This document shows positions 8,239 through 16,146 of a DNA stretch of 49,454 nt, piece by piece; position 1 is the first letter of the stretch; the number at the start of each line of letters is the position of its first letter. The stretch comes from Alphaproteobacteria bacterium. Lineage in GTDB: Bacteria; Pseudomonadota; Alphaproteobacteria; Rhodospirillales; Magnetospirillaceae. The translations under genes and the position numbers were made by a program. The stretch spans positions 1 to 49,454 of the forward strand of contig JAJPHO010000072.1 in assembly GCA_021325215.1 (NCBI GenBank), given 5' to 3'. Under the pieces are notes generated by a model that worked only from the letters and a program-made list of their open reading frames with translations, was not told where the DNA came from and did not search any database.

Positions 8239-9267
8239 ATGGCAAACATTGAGAAGCGCGGTCAGTACCAATGGCGCGCGCTCGTCCGTCGCAAGGGCTA
8301 TAAGCCCGTCAGCCGAACCTTCCCGACAAAGGGCGAGGCGCAGGATTGGGCGAGGGACATTGAGGCGCAGATGCGCCGCAGAGTGTTCGTTGATACGTCC
8401 GAGGCCGAACGCACCACGCTGGAGGAGTCCCTTTCACGCTATCTACGGGAAGTGACGCCGAATAAGAAGGGAGAGGTCCAGGAGCGTCGGCGCGTAAAAG
8501 CGTGGCAGCGCGATCCGCTGGCAAAGCGGTTCGTGACCGATGTGACCGCCGCAGATATTGCTGCTTGGCGCGATGCTCGGCTGAAGGCGGGGGCAAGTCC
8601 GACCACGTGCAGGACAGACTTGGCGCTTATCTCCCATCTTTACACGACCGCGAGGAAGGAATGGGGGTGGCCCATCAGCAATCCCGTCGCGGATGTCCGT
8701 CTCCCGCGCCAAGCGGAGGGGCGTAAACGTCGTCTGGAGCCTCTCGGCGACGGAATGACTGAAGAGGCTTGGCTGTTGCTGGGTGCCGCAGGCGGACCTG
8801 ATTGGTTGGTGCCGCTCATCCGGCTTGCCTTGGAGACTGCGGCGCGACAGGGGGAACTCCTGGCCTTACGTTGGGCGGACGTGAACGAGAAGGCGGGCAC
8901 CGCCCGCTTCAACGAGACCAAGGCGGGAGGAGCCCGGACAATTCCACTCAGCGACATTGCTCTGACAGTGCTGGCAGAGTGGCGCGGGGACATTTCGAGA
9001 GTTGGCAAGGTGTTCCCGGGCGTCACCCAAAATCGCGTGAGCGTACTGTTTGCTCGCGCCTGCGAAAGCGTTGGGCTTGACGATCTCCGATACCACGATC
9101 TCCGGCATGAGGGGGTTTCGCGGCTGTTCGAGGCAGGCTTAAACCACATGGAAGTTGCCAGCATCTCCGGCCACCGGACGATGCAAATGCTGATGCGCTA
9201 CACGCATCCGCGCGCTGCTGACCTGGCGGAGAAGCTAAATAGGACGCGTCCTAAAAAGAGCGAGTGA
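8239..9267 (+). CDS. int: Tyrosine site-specific integrase
   Basis: A 342-aa phage/ICE-type tyrosine recombinase. The N-terminal part (MANIEKRGQYQWRALVRRKG) is the arm-binding AP2-like domain, followed by a SAM-like core-binding domain (about residues 55-150). The catalytic domain holds Arg203 (ETAARQGELLALRW), Lys228, His286-x-x-Arg289 (YHDLRHEG), His312 (GHRTMQMLMRY) and the nucleophile Tyr321. All catalytic residues are present, so it should be active. It sits 125 bp inside attL, reading inward, as expected for an element integrated in the adjacent tRNA gene. Confidence 0.95.
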   Translation: MANIEKRGQYQWRALVRRKGYKPVSRTFPTKGEAQDWARDIEAQMRRRVFVDTSEAERTTLEESLSRYLREVTPNKKGEVQERRRVKAWQRDPLAKRFVTDVTAADIAAWRDARLKAGASPTTCRTDLALISHLYTTARKEWGWPISNPVADVRLPRQAEGRKRRLEPLGDGMTEEAWLLLGAAGGPDWLVPLIRLALETAARQGELLALRWADVNEKAGTARFNETKAGGARTIPLSDIALTVLAEWRGDISRVGKVFPGVTQNRVSVLFARACESVGLDDLRYHDLRHEGVSRLFEAGLNHMEVASISGHRTMQMLMRYTHPRAADLAEKLNRTRPKKSE

Positions 9268-9385
9268 AAAATGCCACACAGGGTCGCGTAGGAATGGTAT
9301 AGTTCACATCACGACCGGTAATTCTCTTTAACTCATCGATGCGATGGCTTCGCTCCATTCGTCGAAAGCTATGGAATTATGGGTC

Positions 9386-9637
9386 ATGATTAATATTCCT
9401 TTTCTGATCACGACGGATCAGCTTTCTAAGCTGCTCAATGAGAACCCTGCATCCACGCGCCGTCGCCGGGTGACCGGCGATGGGCCGCCTTTCGTCCAGA
9501 TTGGTAACTCGCGGCAGGTCCGCTACCGTCTCACCGATGTTGAAGCGTGGATGGCGGGGTTGGCGACTCGGGGGCGGACGCTGAACAAGCGTGGGCGCCC
9601 GCGCAAGGCGGCGGGTCATGCGGAGCAGTCGAAATGA
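9386..9637 (+). CDS. Small HTH DNA-binding protein (AlpA/excisionase-like)
   Basis: An 83-aa protein with a winged-helix of the MerR/AlpA kind: LITTDQLSKLLNENPASTRR, then GDGPPFVQIGNSRQVRYRLTDVEAWMAG, the typical 'select site, read wing, W-M' pattern. The basic tail KRGRPRKA is AT-hook-like. Such proteins act as recombination directionality factors or as regulators of integrase and rep genes. An upstream in-frame start at 9344 would add 14 residues; MINIPFLIT at 9386 fits the family better. Its stop overlaps the start of the RepL-like gene (ATGA), so they are coupled. Confidence 0.7.
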   Translation: MINIPFLITTDQLSKLLNENPASTRRRRVTGDGPPFVQIGNSRQVRYRLTDVEAWMAGLATRGRTLNKRGRPRKAAGHAEQSK

Positions 9638-10146
9638 CTGCTCCCGTCCGCCCCGATGACGTGCCGCCTGATGCCGAACTGGTCACGCGAGAGGACGGTA
9701 CGACGGTCTGGACCGTCATTCCTCGGACCCAGCCTAACATCATCAAGGATTGGATAACCGTGATGCAGCCGAGCCTCGCGGCCATGGCGGCAGATCGCGC
9801 GGTGACGCTGGATATCTTCCGCGTCCGGGATTTTCTCCTCGCTACGATGGCGATGGGAAACCTCTACGCAATCCCTATGGCGGAAATTGCGCGCCGGCTT
9901 GGCCTAGACCCGTCCAATGTTCGCCGCGCCGTAAACCGTCTTGTCGACTACGGATTGTTGATGGAAGGCGCGCCGCTCGGCAAGACGCGGACCTTCGAGG
10001 TGAACCCAAAGTTCGCATGGCGCGGCAGCCACCGGGCAATTGGCAAAGCGCAAATGAGTTGGGAGGAGCGTTCTGAACGGGCCAGGAAGCGGAGGGAGCG
10101 AGAAGCGGTGAAGCGGAGGGCGGAATTGAGGGTGGTAGAAGGGTGA
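9634..10146 (+). CDS. RepL-like winged-helix protein (candidate replication initiator)
   Basis: A 170-aa protein. The middle holds a winged helix (AIPMAEIARRLGLDPSNVRR, then AVNRLVDYGLLMEG), followed by a segment KTRTFEVNPKFAWRGSH that recalls RepL-type plasmid replication proteins, which end a winged helix with a 'y-NP-.-a.-G' motif. The C-terminus is a highly charged Arg/Lys/Glu helix. I infer a role in plasmid-like replication of the excised element; a simple transcription regulator is the alternative. It overlaps the preceding HTH gene by 4 bp and is followed by a noncoding stretch with repeats and hairpins, as expected next to an origin. Confidence 0.55.
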   Translation: MTAPVRPDDVPPDAELVTREDGTTVWTVIPRTQPNIIKDWITVMQPSLAAMAADRAVTLDIFRVRDFLLATMAMGNLYAIPMAEIARRLGLDPSNVRRAVNRLVDYGLLMEGAPLGKTRTFEVNPKFAWRGSHRAIGKAQMSWEERSERARKRREREAVKRRAELRVVEG

Positions 10147-10256
10147 GGGGGAAGAGAAAAGAAAGTAATCAAAGAAAAGAGAAAAGACTGATCTTATACG
10201 TGTCATTCGAGCAAAAAAATCCGCAGAAATCCGCCATTGTTCCGGCTTCTGTCGAG

Positions 10257-10293
10257 GTCGTAGAACCCTGAAGTGAGGGTCGTGGAGCCCTGA
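10257..10293 (+). repeat. Two iteron-like direct repeats, 22-bp period
   Basis: GTCGTAGAACCCTGA (10257-10271) and GTCGTGGAGCCCTGA (10279-10293) match at 13 of 15 positions and are spaced 22 bp apart, the two-turn spacing typical of iterons. They lie about 110 bp after the RepL-like gene. Only two copies are seen. Confidence 0.45.
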
Positions 10294-10431
10294 TCCAAGG
10301 AGAGGCTCGATTTCCGGCCCCTGGATGCGCTTAGCCCCAATTCCCGCCGGTAGGGCCTCGCTGGGCGGCTTCCGCGAATCCTGCGCCCTAAAAGGCGCCT
10401 TGGCGGCGTAATTTGTTCATCAAATGGGGTG

Positions 10432-10621
10432 CTTGATCCGGGGAGGTCGTTCCCCGGATCAAGTCTCGTCGTAGGGCATGACGGTCGGCAGGTGTGCCTC
10501 CCACACGCCCGACGACGAGACCCTCCATCCCGCTATGGCGGGATGGCCTGGAAGGAATTGATGAGACAAGGGAAGGGAGGCCGTTTCCGGCCTCTCCAGC
10601 CGGCGATTGTTAACCAACAAT
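10432..10621. other. Array of five consecutive hairpins
   Basis: Stems read directly from the sequence: 10432-10444/10451-10463 (13 bp, 6-nt loop), 10463-10472/10512-10521 (10-bp arms around a 39-nt interior with a GTGTG/CACAC pairing), 10525-10533/10538-10546 (9 bp, TATG loop), 10577-10583/10588-10594 (7 bp, TTTC loop), 10606-10611/10616-10621 (6 bp, AACC loop). None is followed by a strong T-run, so they are not ordinary terminators. A folded replication/transfer origin or a noncoding RNA is more likely. Confidence 0.6.
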
Positions 10622-10825
10622 GCTGACGCCTGGAATTTACCCCAGACCTCGGAGGCTCTCTGTAAGGATGTCTGCAATAGTTGAATTATCGGCTTCGCTG
10701 ATTTCAGCTAATATTTTTATAATTAATAATGTTCCTAAAGTATACTTAAGTAACATTTAAAATTATTTGCTGAATAATGGAAAAGATGTAGAATGATATG
10801 AGTTAAGTATTTGAGGTGGTGCGTT

Positions 10826-11302
10826 ATGACTAAGGTCGACGCGAAGCATTTTCAGGTCGCGGCTGAATTGGAGAAGTCTATTCACAGGGCTGGTCGGTTA
10901 GTCGGCCAGACTTGGCCGTGGCTGCATATGGCCTCTGCCCTCGTGCCGGATGCCGCTATTCATGATCCGCTGTTGTCGATAGCGCGTAGTGCCTTTCAAG
11001 CGCTTCAGAGGGACGGGCTTCGTCTCGATTCGCCGCTTATCGGTCCTGTGTCGGATGAGGACCGGGCCACCGTCCTGGAGTGGTGCCAGCGGCATCGCCG
11101 CCAACCGAACGATCACTGGGACTCGATGGCGATGATGGTTCTTACCGATCAATATCTGTGTTTACAGGCTGTCTTTCGTAGAACGGATTTCCTGACGGAC
11201 AGCGGGAGTCTCTCAGACGAGCAGAAAAGAGCGGTCCTGCCGTCGCTCTTCACGGCTGCCGACTACGACCGGCCTCAAATCCTCCAAGTTATACCGCTCT
11301 GA
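10826..11302 (+). CDS. Hypothetical protein, 158 aa
   Basis: Not recognised. Mostly helical and soluble by eye: MTKVDAKHFQVAAELEKSIH at the start, Trp-rich segments (QTWPWLHM, VLEWCQRHRRQPNDHWDSM) in the middle. No signal peptide or membrane segment. GAGGTGG about 8 nt upstream supports the ATG at 10826 over the in-frame codon at 10811. It is the first of four small genes running toward the relaxase; the AT-rich tract upstream is its likely promoter. Confidence 0.6.
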   Translation: MTKVDAKHFQVAAELEKSIHRAGRLVGQTWPWLHMASALVPDAAIHDPLLSIARSAFQALQRDGLRLDSPLIGPVSDEDRATVLEWCQRHRRQPNDHWDSMAMMVLTDQYLCLQAVFRRTDFLTDSGSLSDEQKRAVLPSLFTAADYDRPQILQVIPL

Positions 11303-11318
11303 AAACGGAGGCCGCTAA

Positions 11319-11564
11319 GTGGTAGCTGATCCCATCGACGAAAACGAAATTTGGCACTTTTCCGCAAATTGTGGGGGCATTGTGCCCTCCGCCGAATCCT
11401 GTGGTGCTCTGCTTGCGAGCGCCCCACAGTCGGTACGGAAATCGGCGGAATATGACGCGCTCGCTTTCGTCGAACTTTGCCGTAATCGGGGGCTCTCCGA
11501 AGATCAGATTTTTCGGCGGCTCATGGAGTGGTGGGAAATTCGAAATGCCCGCGACGCTGCCTGA
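11319..11564 (+). CDS. Hypothetical protein, 81 aa
   Basis: Not recognised. GTG start with a CGGAGG site 6 nt upstream. The product is acidic and helical with a C-terminal Trp-Trp segment (QIFRRLMEWWEIRNARDAA). It begins 16 bp after the previous gene and its 3' end overlaps the next gene by 20 bp in another frame, which suggests translational coupling within the element's small-gene operon. Confidence 0.5.
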   Translation: MVADPIDENEIWHFSANCGGIVPSAESCGALLASAPQSVRKSAEYDALAFVELCRNRGLSEDQIFRRLMEWWEIRNARDAA

Positions 11565-11835
11565 AGTCCAGGCCTCACCGCACTTTTCGGCCGATTATGC
11601 AGCGTGTGTTCACGGCCTCATCCAAGTTGTGGAGAGGAGGGGGCAGCCTGAGCTTTCCAGTGCGTTGCGGTTATTTCTCGCTGAGGGAGCCGACGAGCTG
11701 GCGGAAGACGAAATCAGGGCGGCGATCTTCGGGGATTGGTGCCGTTATCGCCGCGAGGTTGATCGCATGCTCGAGGCAATCGCAAGGATTATCGCGGAAG
11801 CGCTCGCAAAGGCTCAAGTCGCGATGGCGGACTGA
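11545..11835 (+). CDS. Hypothetical protein, 96 aa
   Basis: Not recognised. The ATG at 11545 lies inside the end of the preceding gene. The product is helical, with a conserved-looking central segment (FLAEGADELAEDEIRAAIFGDW) and an amphipathic C-terminal helix (VDRMLEAIARIIAEALAKAQ). No export signal. A longer reading from 11371 is open but its first 58 residues overlap the previous gene entirely, so the short form is preferred. Confidence 0.5.
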   Translation: MPATLPEVQASPHFSADYAACVHGLIQVVERRGQPELSSALRLFLAEGADELAEDEIRAAIFGDWCRYRREVDRMLEAIARIIAEALAKAQVAMAD

Positions 11836-11853
11836 ATATCTAACGGAGGAATC

Positions 11854-12264
11854 ATGGACGAGACTGATGATGACTTTGGGATGGGCGGCCCGCAGCCCGG
11901 CGAGGCGGTCTGGGGGCAGGCAAGCGCGCCCCACCAGCGGTCGTTACTTGTCGATGGGCTGAAACCATCCGTGACGGAGGGCGTAGCCGAAGTCGCAGTT
12001 GATGCGGTGATCGATCGCGCCCTGGTCGAGCCAGCAGTTGGAGTGCTGGTCGGAGAGCCGCTCACCACTGCTCTCTCGATGGCGAGGCTCCTAACGTCGC
12101 TGGTCGAACTGACCAAGGGGGCGCCCCCGCCAAGGTCGATGGGACGGGCCTCAGAGCGGGTCTTCGGACCGGGTGGTCCAAGTGCGACGCCGCGTTGCTG
12201 TCGGGAGGCGGGCGCCCGGCGTGAAGCCTGTCCGATGCATCCCAGGCCGGCGATGGGATTGTGA
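11854..12264 (+). CDS. Hypothetical protein, up to 136 aa
   Basis: Not recognised. A good ribosome binding site (CGGAGG, 6 nt before the ATG) and position after three coupled small genes argue that it is translated. The first 90 residues look like a normal acidic helical protein (MDETDDDFGMGGPQPGEAVW, then VDAVIDRALVEPAVGVLVGE). The last 40 residues are Arg/Pro/Cys-rich and may reflect a frameshift or noncoding origin. About 80 bp separate it from the candidate oriT. Confidence 0.4.
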   Translation: MDETDDDFGMGGPQPGEAVWGQASAPHQRSLLVDGLKPSVTEGVAEVAVDAVIDRALVEPAVGVLVGEPLTTALSMARLLTSLVELTKGAPPPRSMGRASERVFGPGGPSATPRCCREAGARREACPMHPRPAMGL

Positions 12265-12341
12265 GCGGCGGTGCGGCTGGGGAGGGCGGGTCCAGGGGCT
12301 ACGCCCATGGCCCTCGGAGAGGCTCCCGGCGAGGGCGAGCG

Positions 12342-12389
12342 ACAATTGCGCCAGCAATTGTGTAGTGAGTACCCAATTTTGTTAAAATT
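12342..12389 (+). other. Candidate origin of transfer (oriT) for the MobV relaxase
   Basis: ACAATTGC (12342-12349) and GCAATTGT (12354-12361) form an 8-bp stem with a 4-nt loop. This is followed by GTAGTGAGTACCC and a second small hairpin, AATTTT (12375-12380) with AAAATT (12384-12389). MobV origins lie just upstream of their relaxase gene and combine inverted repeats with a TAGTG-like nick region. This site is 33 bp before the relaxase start. The nick position is not predicted. Confidence 0.45.
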
Positions 12390-12421
12390 TTTACACCTAT
12401 GGCAAGTTGAGGCCCTCCACC

Positions 12422-13372
12422 ATGGCGCAAATCGTGTGCCGCATAGAGAAACTCCACACTATCGCCGACGTGGGGCGAGTGGCCGGTCACAATGATCGGG
12501 CGCACCCAGTACCCAACGCTGACCCCGACCGTGCCCGCCTTAACCGCCTGCCAGTTGGCAGTGGAGACTTAGTGGCTGATGTCCAGGCTATCTTGGCGAA
12601 ACTCGACGGGCCAGTGCGAAAAAACGGCGTCATCGCCGTCGAGATGATTTTGACCGCGCGGGCTGACTGGTTCGCTCGCGACCGGTTGAAGGTGGTCATG
12701 TTCGAGCGCCGCTGCATCGAGGCGTTGCGTGAGCGCTATGGTGAGCGGCTCATCTACGCCAAGACCCACCTGGACGAGGATGCGCCCCACCTCCATTGCG
12801 TCCTGATCCCCACCGAGGTCAAGCCAGACGGAAAGATCAAACTGAACGCGCGAGCGCTCTTCGGCGGCCCCACCAAGATGCGGGAATTGCAGGACTGGGC
12901 GGCGGAGGCCATCGGAAGCCGTCTTGGACTCGAACGAGGCACTCCGCGCATCTACGACCACGAAATCCAGCCGCGCCGACATATGTCACCGCGCGCCTAC
13001 CGGGCCGCCCTTGATCGTGAAGTGAGCGAACAGCGTCTGGAACGGGAAGCGATGGAAGCTGAACGCGGCGCGTTGATCGCGGATCGTGTCCGCCTTGACA
13101 ACGAAATTTCCGCATTTCGGGAAAAATCGAGATTGCTTGAGGCCGCGTTGGCGGAAATTGCCGGCTTCAAGCAACGGCTCATCGACGCAATCAAAGATGT
13201 TGGGCGGCGTTTCGGCAGCGATACAGGCGTTGCTCTGGCAAATCAGGTGCGCGAGTTGATCCGCCTGACACGCGACGATTTCCCGGAGTACAAGGCGTAC
13301 ACTTGCGCCACTCCCACACCTCGGCAATCGCAAGCGCCGGAGCACAAGGTGTCCGGGCCATCGTTAGGCTGA
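12422..13372 (+). CDS. MobV-family relaxase (Mob/Pre)
   Basis: A 316-aa mobilisation protein that would nick the element at oriT and pilot the strand during conjugative transfer. Motif I is H23-N-D-R (AGHNDRAH), and the metal-binding motif III is HLDEDAPHLH (residues 116-125), matching the MobV pattern H-x-D-E-x-x-P-H-x-H. The N-terminal half is the relaxase domain; from about residue 200 a long Glu/Arg-rich coiled coil follows (LEREAMEAERGALIADRVRL). ATG at 12422 has GAGG 9 nt upstream. No type IV coupling protein or secretion genes lie in the window. Confidence 0.88.
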   Translation: MAQIVCRIEKLHTIADVGRVAGHNDRAHPVPNADPDRARLNRLPVGSGDLVADVQAILAKLDGPVRKNGVIAVEMILTARADWFARDRLKVVMFERRCIEALRERYGERLIYAKTHLDEDAPHLHCVLIPTEVKPDGKIKLNARALFGGPTKMRELQDWAAEAIGSRLGLERGTPRIYDHEIQPRRHMSPRAYRAALDREVSEQRLEREAMEAERGALIADRVRLDNEISAFREKSRLLEAALAEIAGFKQRLIDAIKDVGRRFGSDTGVALANQVRELIRLTRDDFPEYKAYTCATPTPRQSQAPEHKVSGPSLG

Positions 13373-13478
13373 TTGACAGCCGGCGGCAGCGGGTTGATTC
13401 CGGTATCGTTGCCTCAGGAGCGAAACCCGACAGATGGCCGATACACGGCTCGGACCATGAGCCATCATAGGAGTTCCA

Positions 13479-14498
13479 ATGCCAAAACTAGTCCATCACA
13501 GCGAAAAGGTTGGCTGCGGCGCGACCATTGAACTGGACAGCGGCGAGACTTGTATGATCTCCGTTGCTCAGGCTGGCGTGCTGGTCCGTAGCTACAAAAA
13601 GGGCGTCGTGGCCGCGTTGTTCGGGTCATTTATCGGGCCGAAGCTCTACGAAGAGAAGGATGTCTACAAAGCCGCCACAACGGCGATGGGCCTAGACAAT
13701 CTTTATCCCGACTACCGGGTGCCGATCCGCTTCAAGAATCCGGTTCTCGGGGCGTTCGCAAATGCAGTATGGCAATGCTCCACCGCTGCGGACGTGAGCG
13801 TCACGCTTCACGCCGTCAAGCAGAAAGCTGACGGCGGCGCGCCGTCCGAGAGAAATGCGGGTGCTCCACCGTCCGGGGATGGTTCGTCACCCGACGCCGC
13901 CATTATCATCGAGGCGCGCCACAGCCTCGAAGGTATCCCGAAAGAATACGCTGCACTTGAGGCAAGGTTCGGGAGGAAGGATGTCGACTGGAAGGTGGTG
14001 GAACGGTTCCTTATTGAGCCGGGTGACGGGCGCGTGCTGGAGAAATTCATTGTGTCCGCCCGTGGCCGGAGAGAGGTCATTCATTTCGACATTAGTGGGT
14101 TTGTCCGGGCCAATGGCACGGAGGAGCAAATGCGGCTGGATCGGGTCATCGAAAAACACGACCGTAGCCTGAAGATACTCCTACCCAAGGACAGAGCGAT
14201 GTTCCTCATGGAGATCATCCTCAAGCTGTCGGAGGAACAATTGAAACAGCTTGGTTGGTCCCATGAGGTTAAGAACGGCTTGGTCAACTGCCTCGCCGAC
14301 GCGATCAAGCCGTTCCTCGGCAAAGGCTACAAGGACATTCCACCAAGTTATGAGGTCGAGATGATGCTTTCGCAGTGGTCGGCGACTCACGTCTTTCTCC
14401 GCATGTGCGAACCTCGCGACATCGAGCAGGAGGAGGAGTTGGAGGACCTGAAGGCTTTCATTGGCGGGGCCGTCGAGAAGGTGAAGCGTGGAAGCTGA
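13479..14498 (+). CDS. Unrecognised 339-aa protein (element cargo)
   Basis: No family recognised. It appears to have two parts: an N-terminal region of about 110 residues (VGCGATIELDSGETCMISVA, then GVVAALFGSFIGPKLYEE), a low-complexity Ala/Gly/Ser/Pro linker (about 118-140), and a C-terminal helical domain of about 190 residues ending in acidic EQEEELEDLKAF. No clear signal peptide; a short hydrophobic stretch near residue 45 is probably buried. AGGAG precedes the ATG. It stands alone, followed by the convergent XRE repressor gene. As mobile-element cargo of unknown role it could be a defence or fitness gene, but nothing in the sequence proves this. Confidence 0.7.
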   Translation: MPKLVHHSEKVGCGATIELDSGETCMISVAQAGVLVRSYKKGVVAALFGSFIGPKLYEEKDVYKAATTAMGLDNLYPDYRVPIRFKNPVLGAFANAVWQCSTAADVSVTLHAVKQKADGGAPSERNAGAPPSGDGSSPDAAIIIEARHSLEGIPKEYAALEARFGRKDVDWKVVERFLIEPGDGRVLEKFIVSARGRREVIHFDISGFVRANGTEEQMRLDRVIEKHDRSLKILLPKDRAMFLMEIILKLSEEQLKQLGWSHEVKNGLVNCLADAIKPFLGKGYKDIPPSYEVEMMLSQWSATHVFLRMCEPRDIEQEEELEDLKAFIGGAVEKVKRGS

Positions 14499-14582
14499 CT
14501 GCGCTAACTGGCGATACGGTTCCGACCGCCCGACTCATGTGTTCGGGTTCTAGCTGCGTCGGATATGACGCGTCCAGCACAG

Positions 14583-14831
14583 CTATTGCTCGCTTCTCGG
14601 AAGGGAGGAGAAAATTTCCGCAACTAGGTCTAGGGGCCGAAGATTCAGCGCCTCGGCGACGCGGACCAGTTCCAGCAGGTCGATCCTCCGTTGACCCGAC
14701 TCGTACGAGGAAACGAAGCTTTGAGGCTTTGCAAGCCTCTGCGCAAGCTCCACCTGAGTCACGTTCTGGCGCTTCCGAATCTCGGCCAGAGCGGTGCCGA
14801 CGATCTTATGCTTCGCGGTCGGTATCCACAC
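14583..14831 (-). CDS. XRE/Cro-type HTH repressor, 82 aa
   Basis: A single lambda-repressor-like HTH domain: LAEIRKRQNVTQVELAQRLA then KPQSFVSSYESGQRRIDLLE, the classic five-helix XRE layout with FVSSYE in the recognition helix. It is divergent from the membrane-protein gene at 14995, and a 19-bp imperfect palindrome lies between them, so it probably controls itself and that gene. Convergent with the 339-aa gene (85 bp apart). Confidence 0.88.
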   Translation of the reverse strand: MWIPTAKHKIVGTALAEIRKRQNVTQVELAQRLAKPQSFVSSYESGQRRIDLLELVRVAEALNLRPLDLVAEIFSSLPRSEQ

Positions 14832-14884
14832 AGCCCCGGCTCTCTATGAAATTCGCCGGGGACTTGACTAAATCGGAAAATCAG

Positions 14885-14903
14885 ATATCGAAAATTCCGA
14901 TAT
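14885..14903. promoter_or_regulatory. Candidate operator of the XRE repressor
   Basis: ATATCGAAAATTCCGATAT is an imperfect palindrome (all but the centre and one mismatched pair agree). It lies 54 bp upstream of the repressor gene and 92 bp upstream of the divergent membrane-protein gene. A further TTTCGG/CGGAAA half-site flanks it. Confidence 0.5.
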
Positions 14904-14994
14904 TTCGGTTTAGGTGGAGATGCTGAGACGGTGTGCTCTTTGCGATCTGCCAGCCCCATCCCGGCGGCGCGACCGAAGCGATAGGGCTTTGACG

Positions 14995-15729
14995 ATGAAT
15001 TTGGATAATCAGGCTGACGGCGTTGCTCCCGTCGAGTTGTGGACGAACCGCGGAGAGGTCATTTCCGACCGGAAATGGTCGGATACACACGTCCAGTCTT
15101 CGGGCGGTGGTGGTTACATTAATTCAGACAGCACAGGACACGTTCAGGGTTATATCGCCGCCCCCAGCGTTAGCGGGAAGGTCGTGCAGCGTCACACCTG
15201 CTGGGTTCGCTATGTCGATGGGAAGGAGGCGGAGCGCGACATTTCCGCGCTAGATATTCCCGTTCGGGCAGGACATCAGATAGCTGAAGTTGGTGGGTGC
15301 GTTCCGGGGCGGGATGATAAGGGCGTCTTTTTGGCATTTGCAAACTTGACGACGGGTTCGCACGGAGTGTTCAGCGGGCGTTTGCAGAACGTCGTTCTTG
15401 CGAGTGCTCCAAGGGAGGCGGCACCTTTTAAGAGTCGAGTTCCGCTTTTGATATTTCTGTTTCTTTTCATAGCGGTAAGTCTGTTCCTCGGGCACGCTCT
15501 TCCTCGTGAAGGAACTGGCATGATAATTGGAATCAGCGCAGTCGTGGCGGCCGTCCTGACATTTCCGATTGCTGCTATTAGCGCGATCCGCGAACGATCA
15601 AAAAATCGTAGTGCTCGGTCCGAACGGGCTCGGTTGCTCGCTAAGTTGGAGAGTGATTTGGCGGCAAGAATTGATGCGGCCTTGGCGGAGGCTCGCAACC
15701 AAAAACAGTCTCCCGCCGAGTCGGTATAG
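14995..15729 (+). CDS. Hypothetical membrane protein, 244 aa (element cargo)
   Basis: Not assigned to a named family. The N-terminal 150 residues form a soluble, beta-rich domain with a Gly-rich loop (VQSSGGGGYINSD) and a Trp-Val-Arg strand (CWVRYVDGKEAERD). Two hydrophobic segments follow (VPLLIFLFLFIAVSLFLG and MIIGISAVVAAVLTFPIAA), giving a membrane hairpin with both ends on one side. The last 45 residues are a charged helix, likely coiled coil. I chose ATG 14995; an in-frame ATG at 14914 lies close to the repressor-bound palindrome. Proteins with a Gly-loop beta domain plus TM hairpin occur on plasmids, from memory, with no known function. Confidence 0.6.
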   Translation: MNLDNQADGVAPVELWTNRGEVISDRKWSDTHVQSSGGGGYINSDSTGHVQGYIAAPSVSGKVVQRHTCWVRYVDGKEAERDISALDIPVRAGHQIAEVGGCVPGRDDKGVFLAFANLTTGSHGVFSGRLQNVVLASAPREAAPFKSRVPLLIFLFLFIAVSLFLGHALPREGTGMIIGISAVVAAVLTFPIAAISAIRERSKNRSARSERARLLAKLESDLAARIDAALAEARNQKQSPAESV

Positions 15730-16146
15730 ATTGGAGCCACCGGAGGCGACATGTTGACCGCGTCCACTCACCCCTAAGCTATCTCGGCCTGGCCTTCCGT
15801 GGAAGGCCGGGACGAGGCCCTTTAGGGCCGAGGGTGAGGGGATGTGGTCAAGGGCTGCTAGGGGTCCCATGTCGGCCGCTTGCGGACGGTATGGGGCAGC
15901 CCGGACATTCGGCGAGGATGGCGTGGTCAGCTGGAGGTTTTGCGCGAGCGGCTCAACCTCGCGGAGCACCGGTCGGACATCAGTGTGTGCGAGATTTCAT
16001 GGTGCAAATTTGGTGCAATCGGGTGATACTTTTTTTGTTGCGGTCGTTTCGGCGACATTCCAGCCAAAGCGAAATACCGTAACATTATCAATGCGTTGTT
16101 GCGCCTCGGCGCCAGAAATGTTGAGTGATCTTAGCGGGTTGCGGCA
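15730..16146. other. Gene-free end of the element
   Basis: No supported gene in 417 bp. Two tight hairpins stand side by side: GGCCTTCC/GGAAGGCC (15791-15808, 2-nt loop) and GGCCC/GGGCC (15816-15829, TTTA loop). They could terminate the membrane-protein transcript or fold near the attachment site. Arm-type integrase sites would be expected here, but I cannot identify them by eye. Confidence 0.5.

Larger units (their letters stand above)
10147..10825. other. Noncoding stretch of about 680 bp: repeats, hairpin array, AT-rich tract
   Basis: No convincing gene. From left to right it holds a purine-rich strand just after the RepL-like gene, a pair of 22-bp-spaced direct repeats (10257-10293), five consecutive hairpins (10432-10621), and an AT-rich stretch (about 10690-10800) with several TTAA/TATA runs immediately before the next gene. 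The layout resembles a plasmid origin or a leading-region single-strand origin, or a structured RNA gene. This is inference. Confidence 0.55.

Noticed and set aside
10459-10677. Minus-strand 72-aa frame across the hairpin array
   Set aside because: No ribosome binding site and its sequence consists of hairpin arms; the palindromes explain the openness of the frame.
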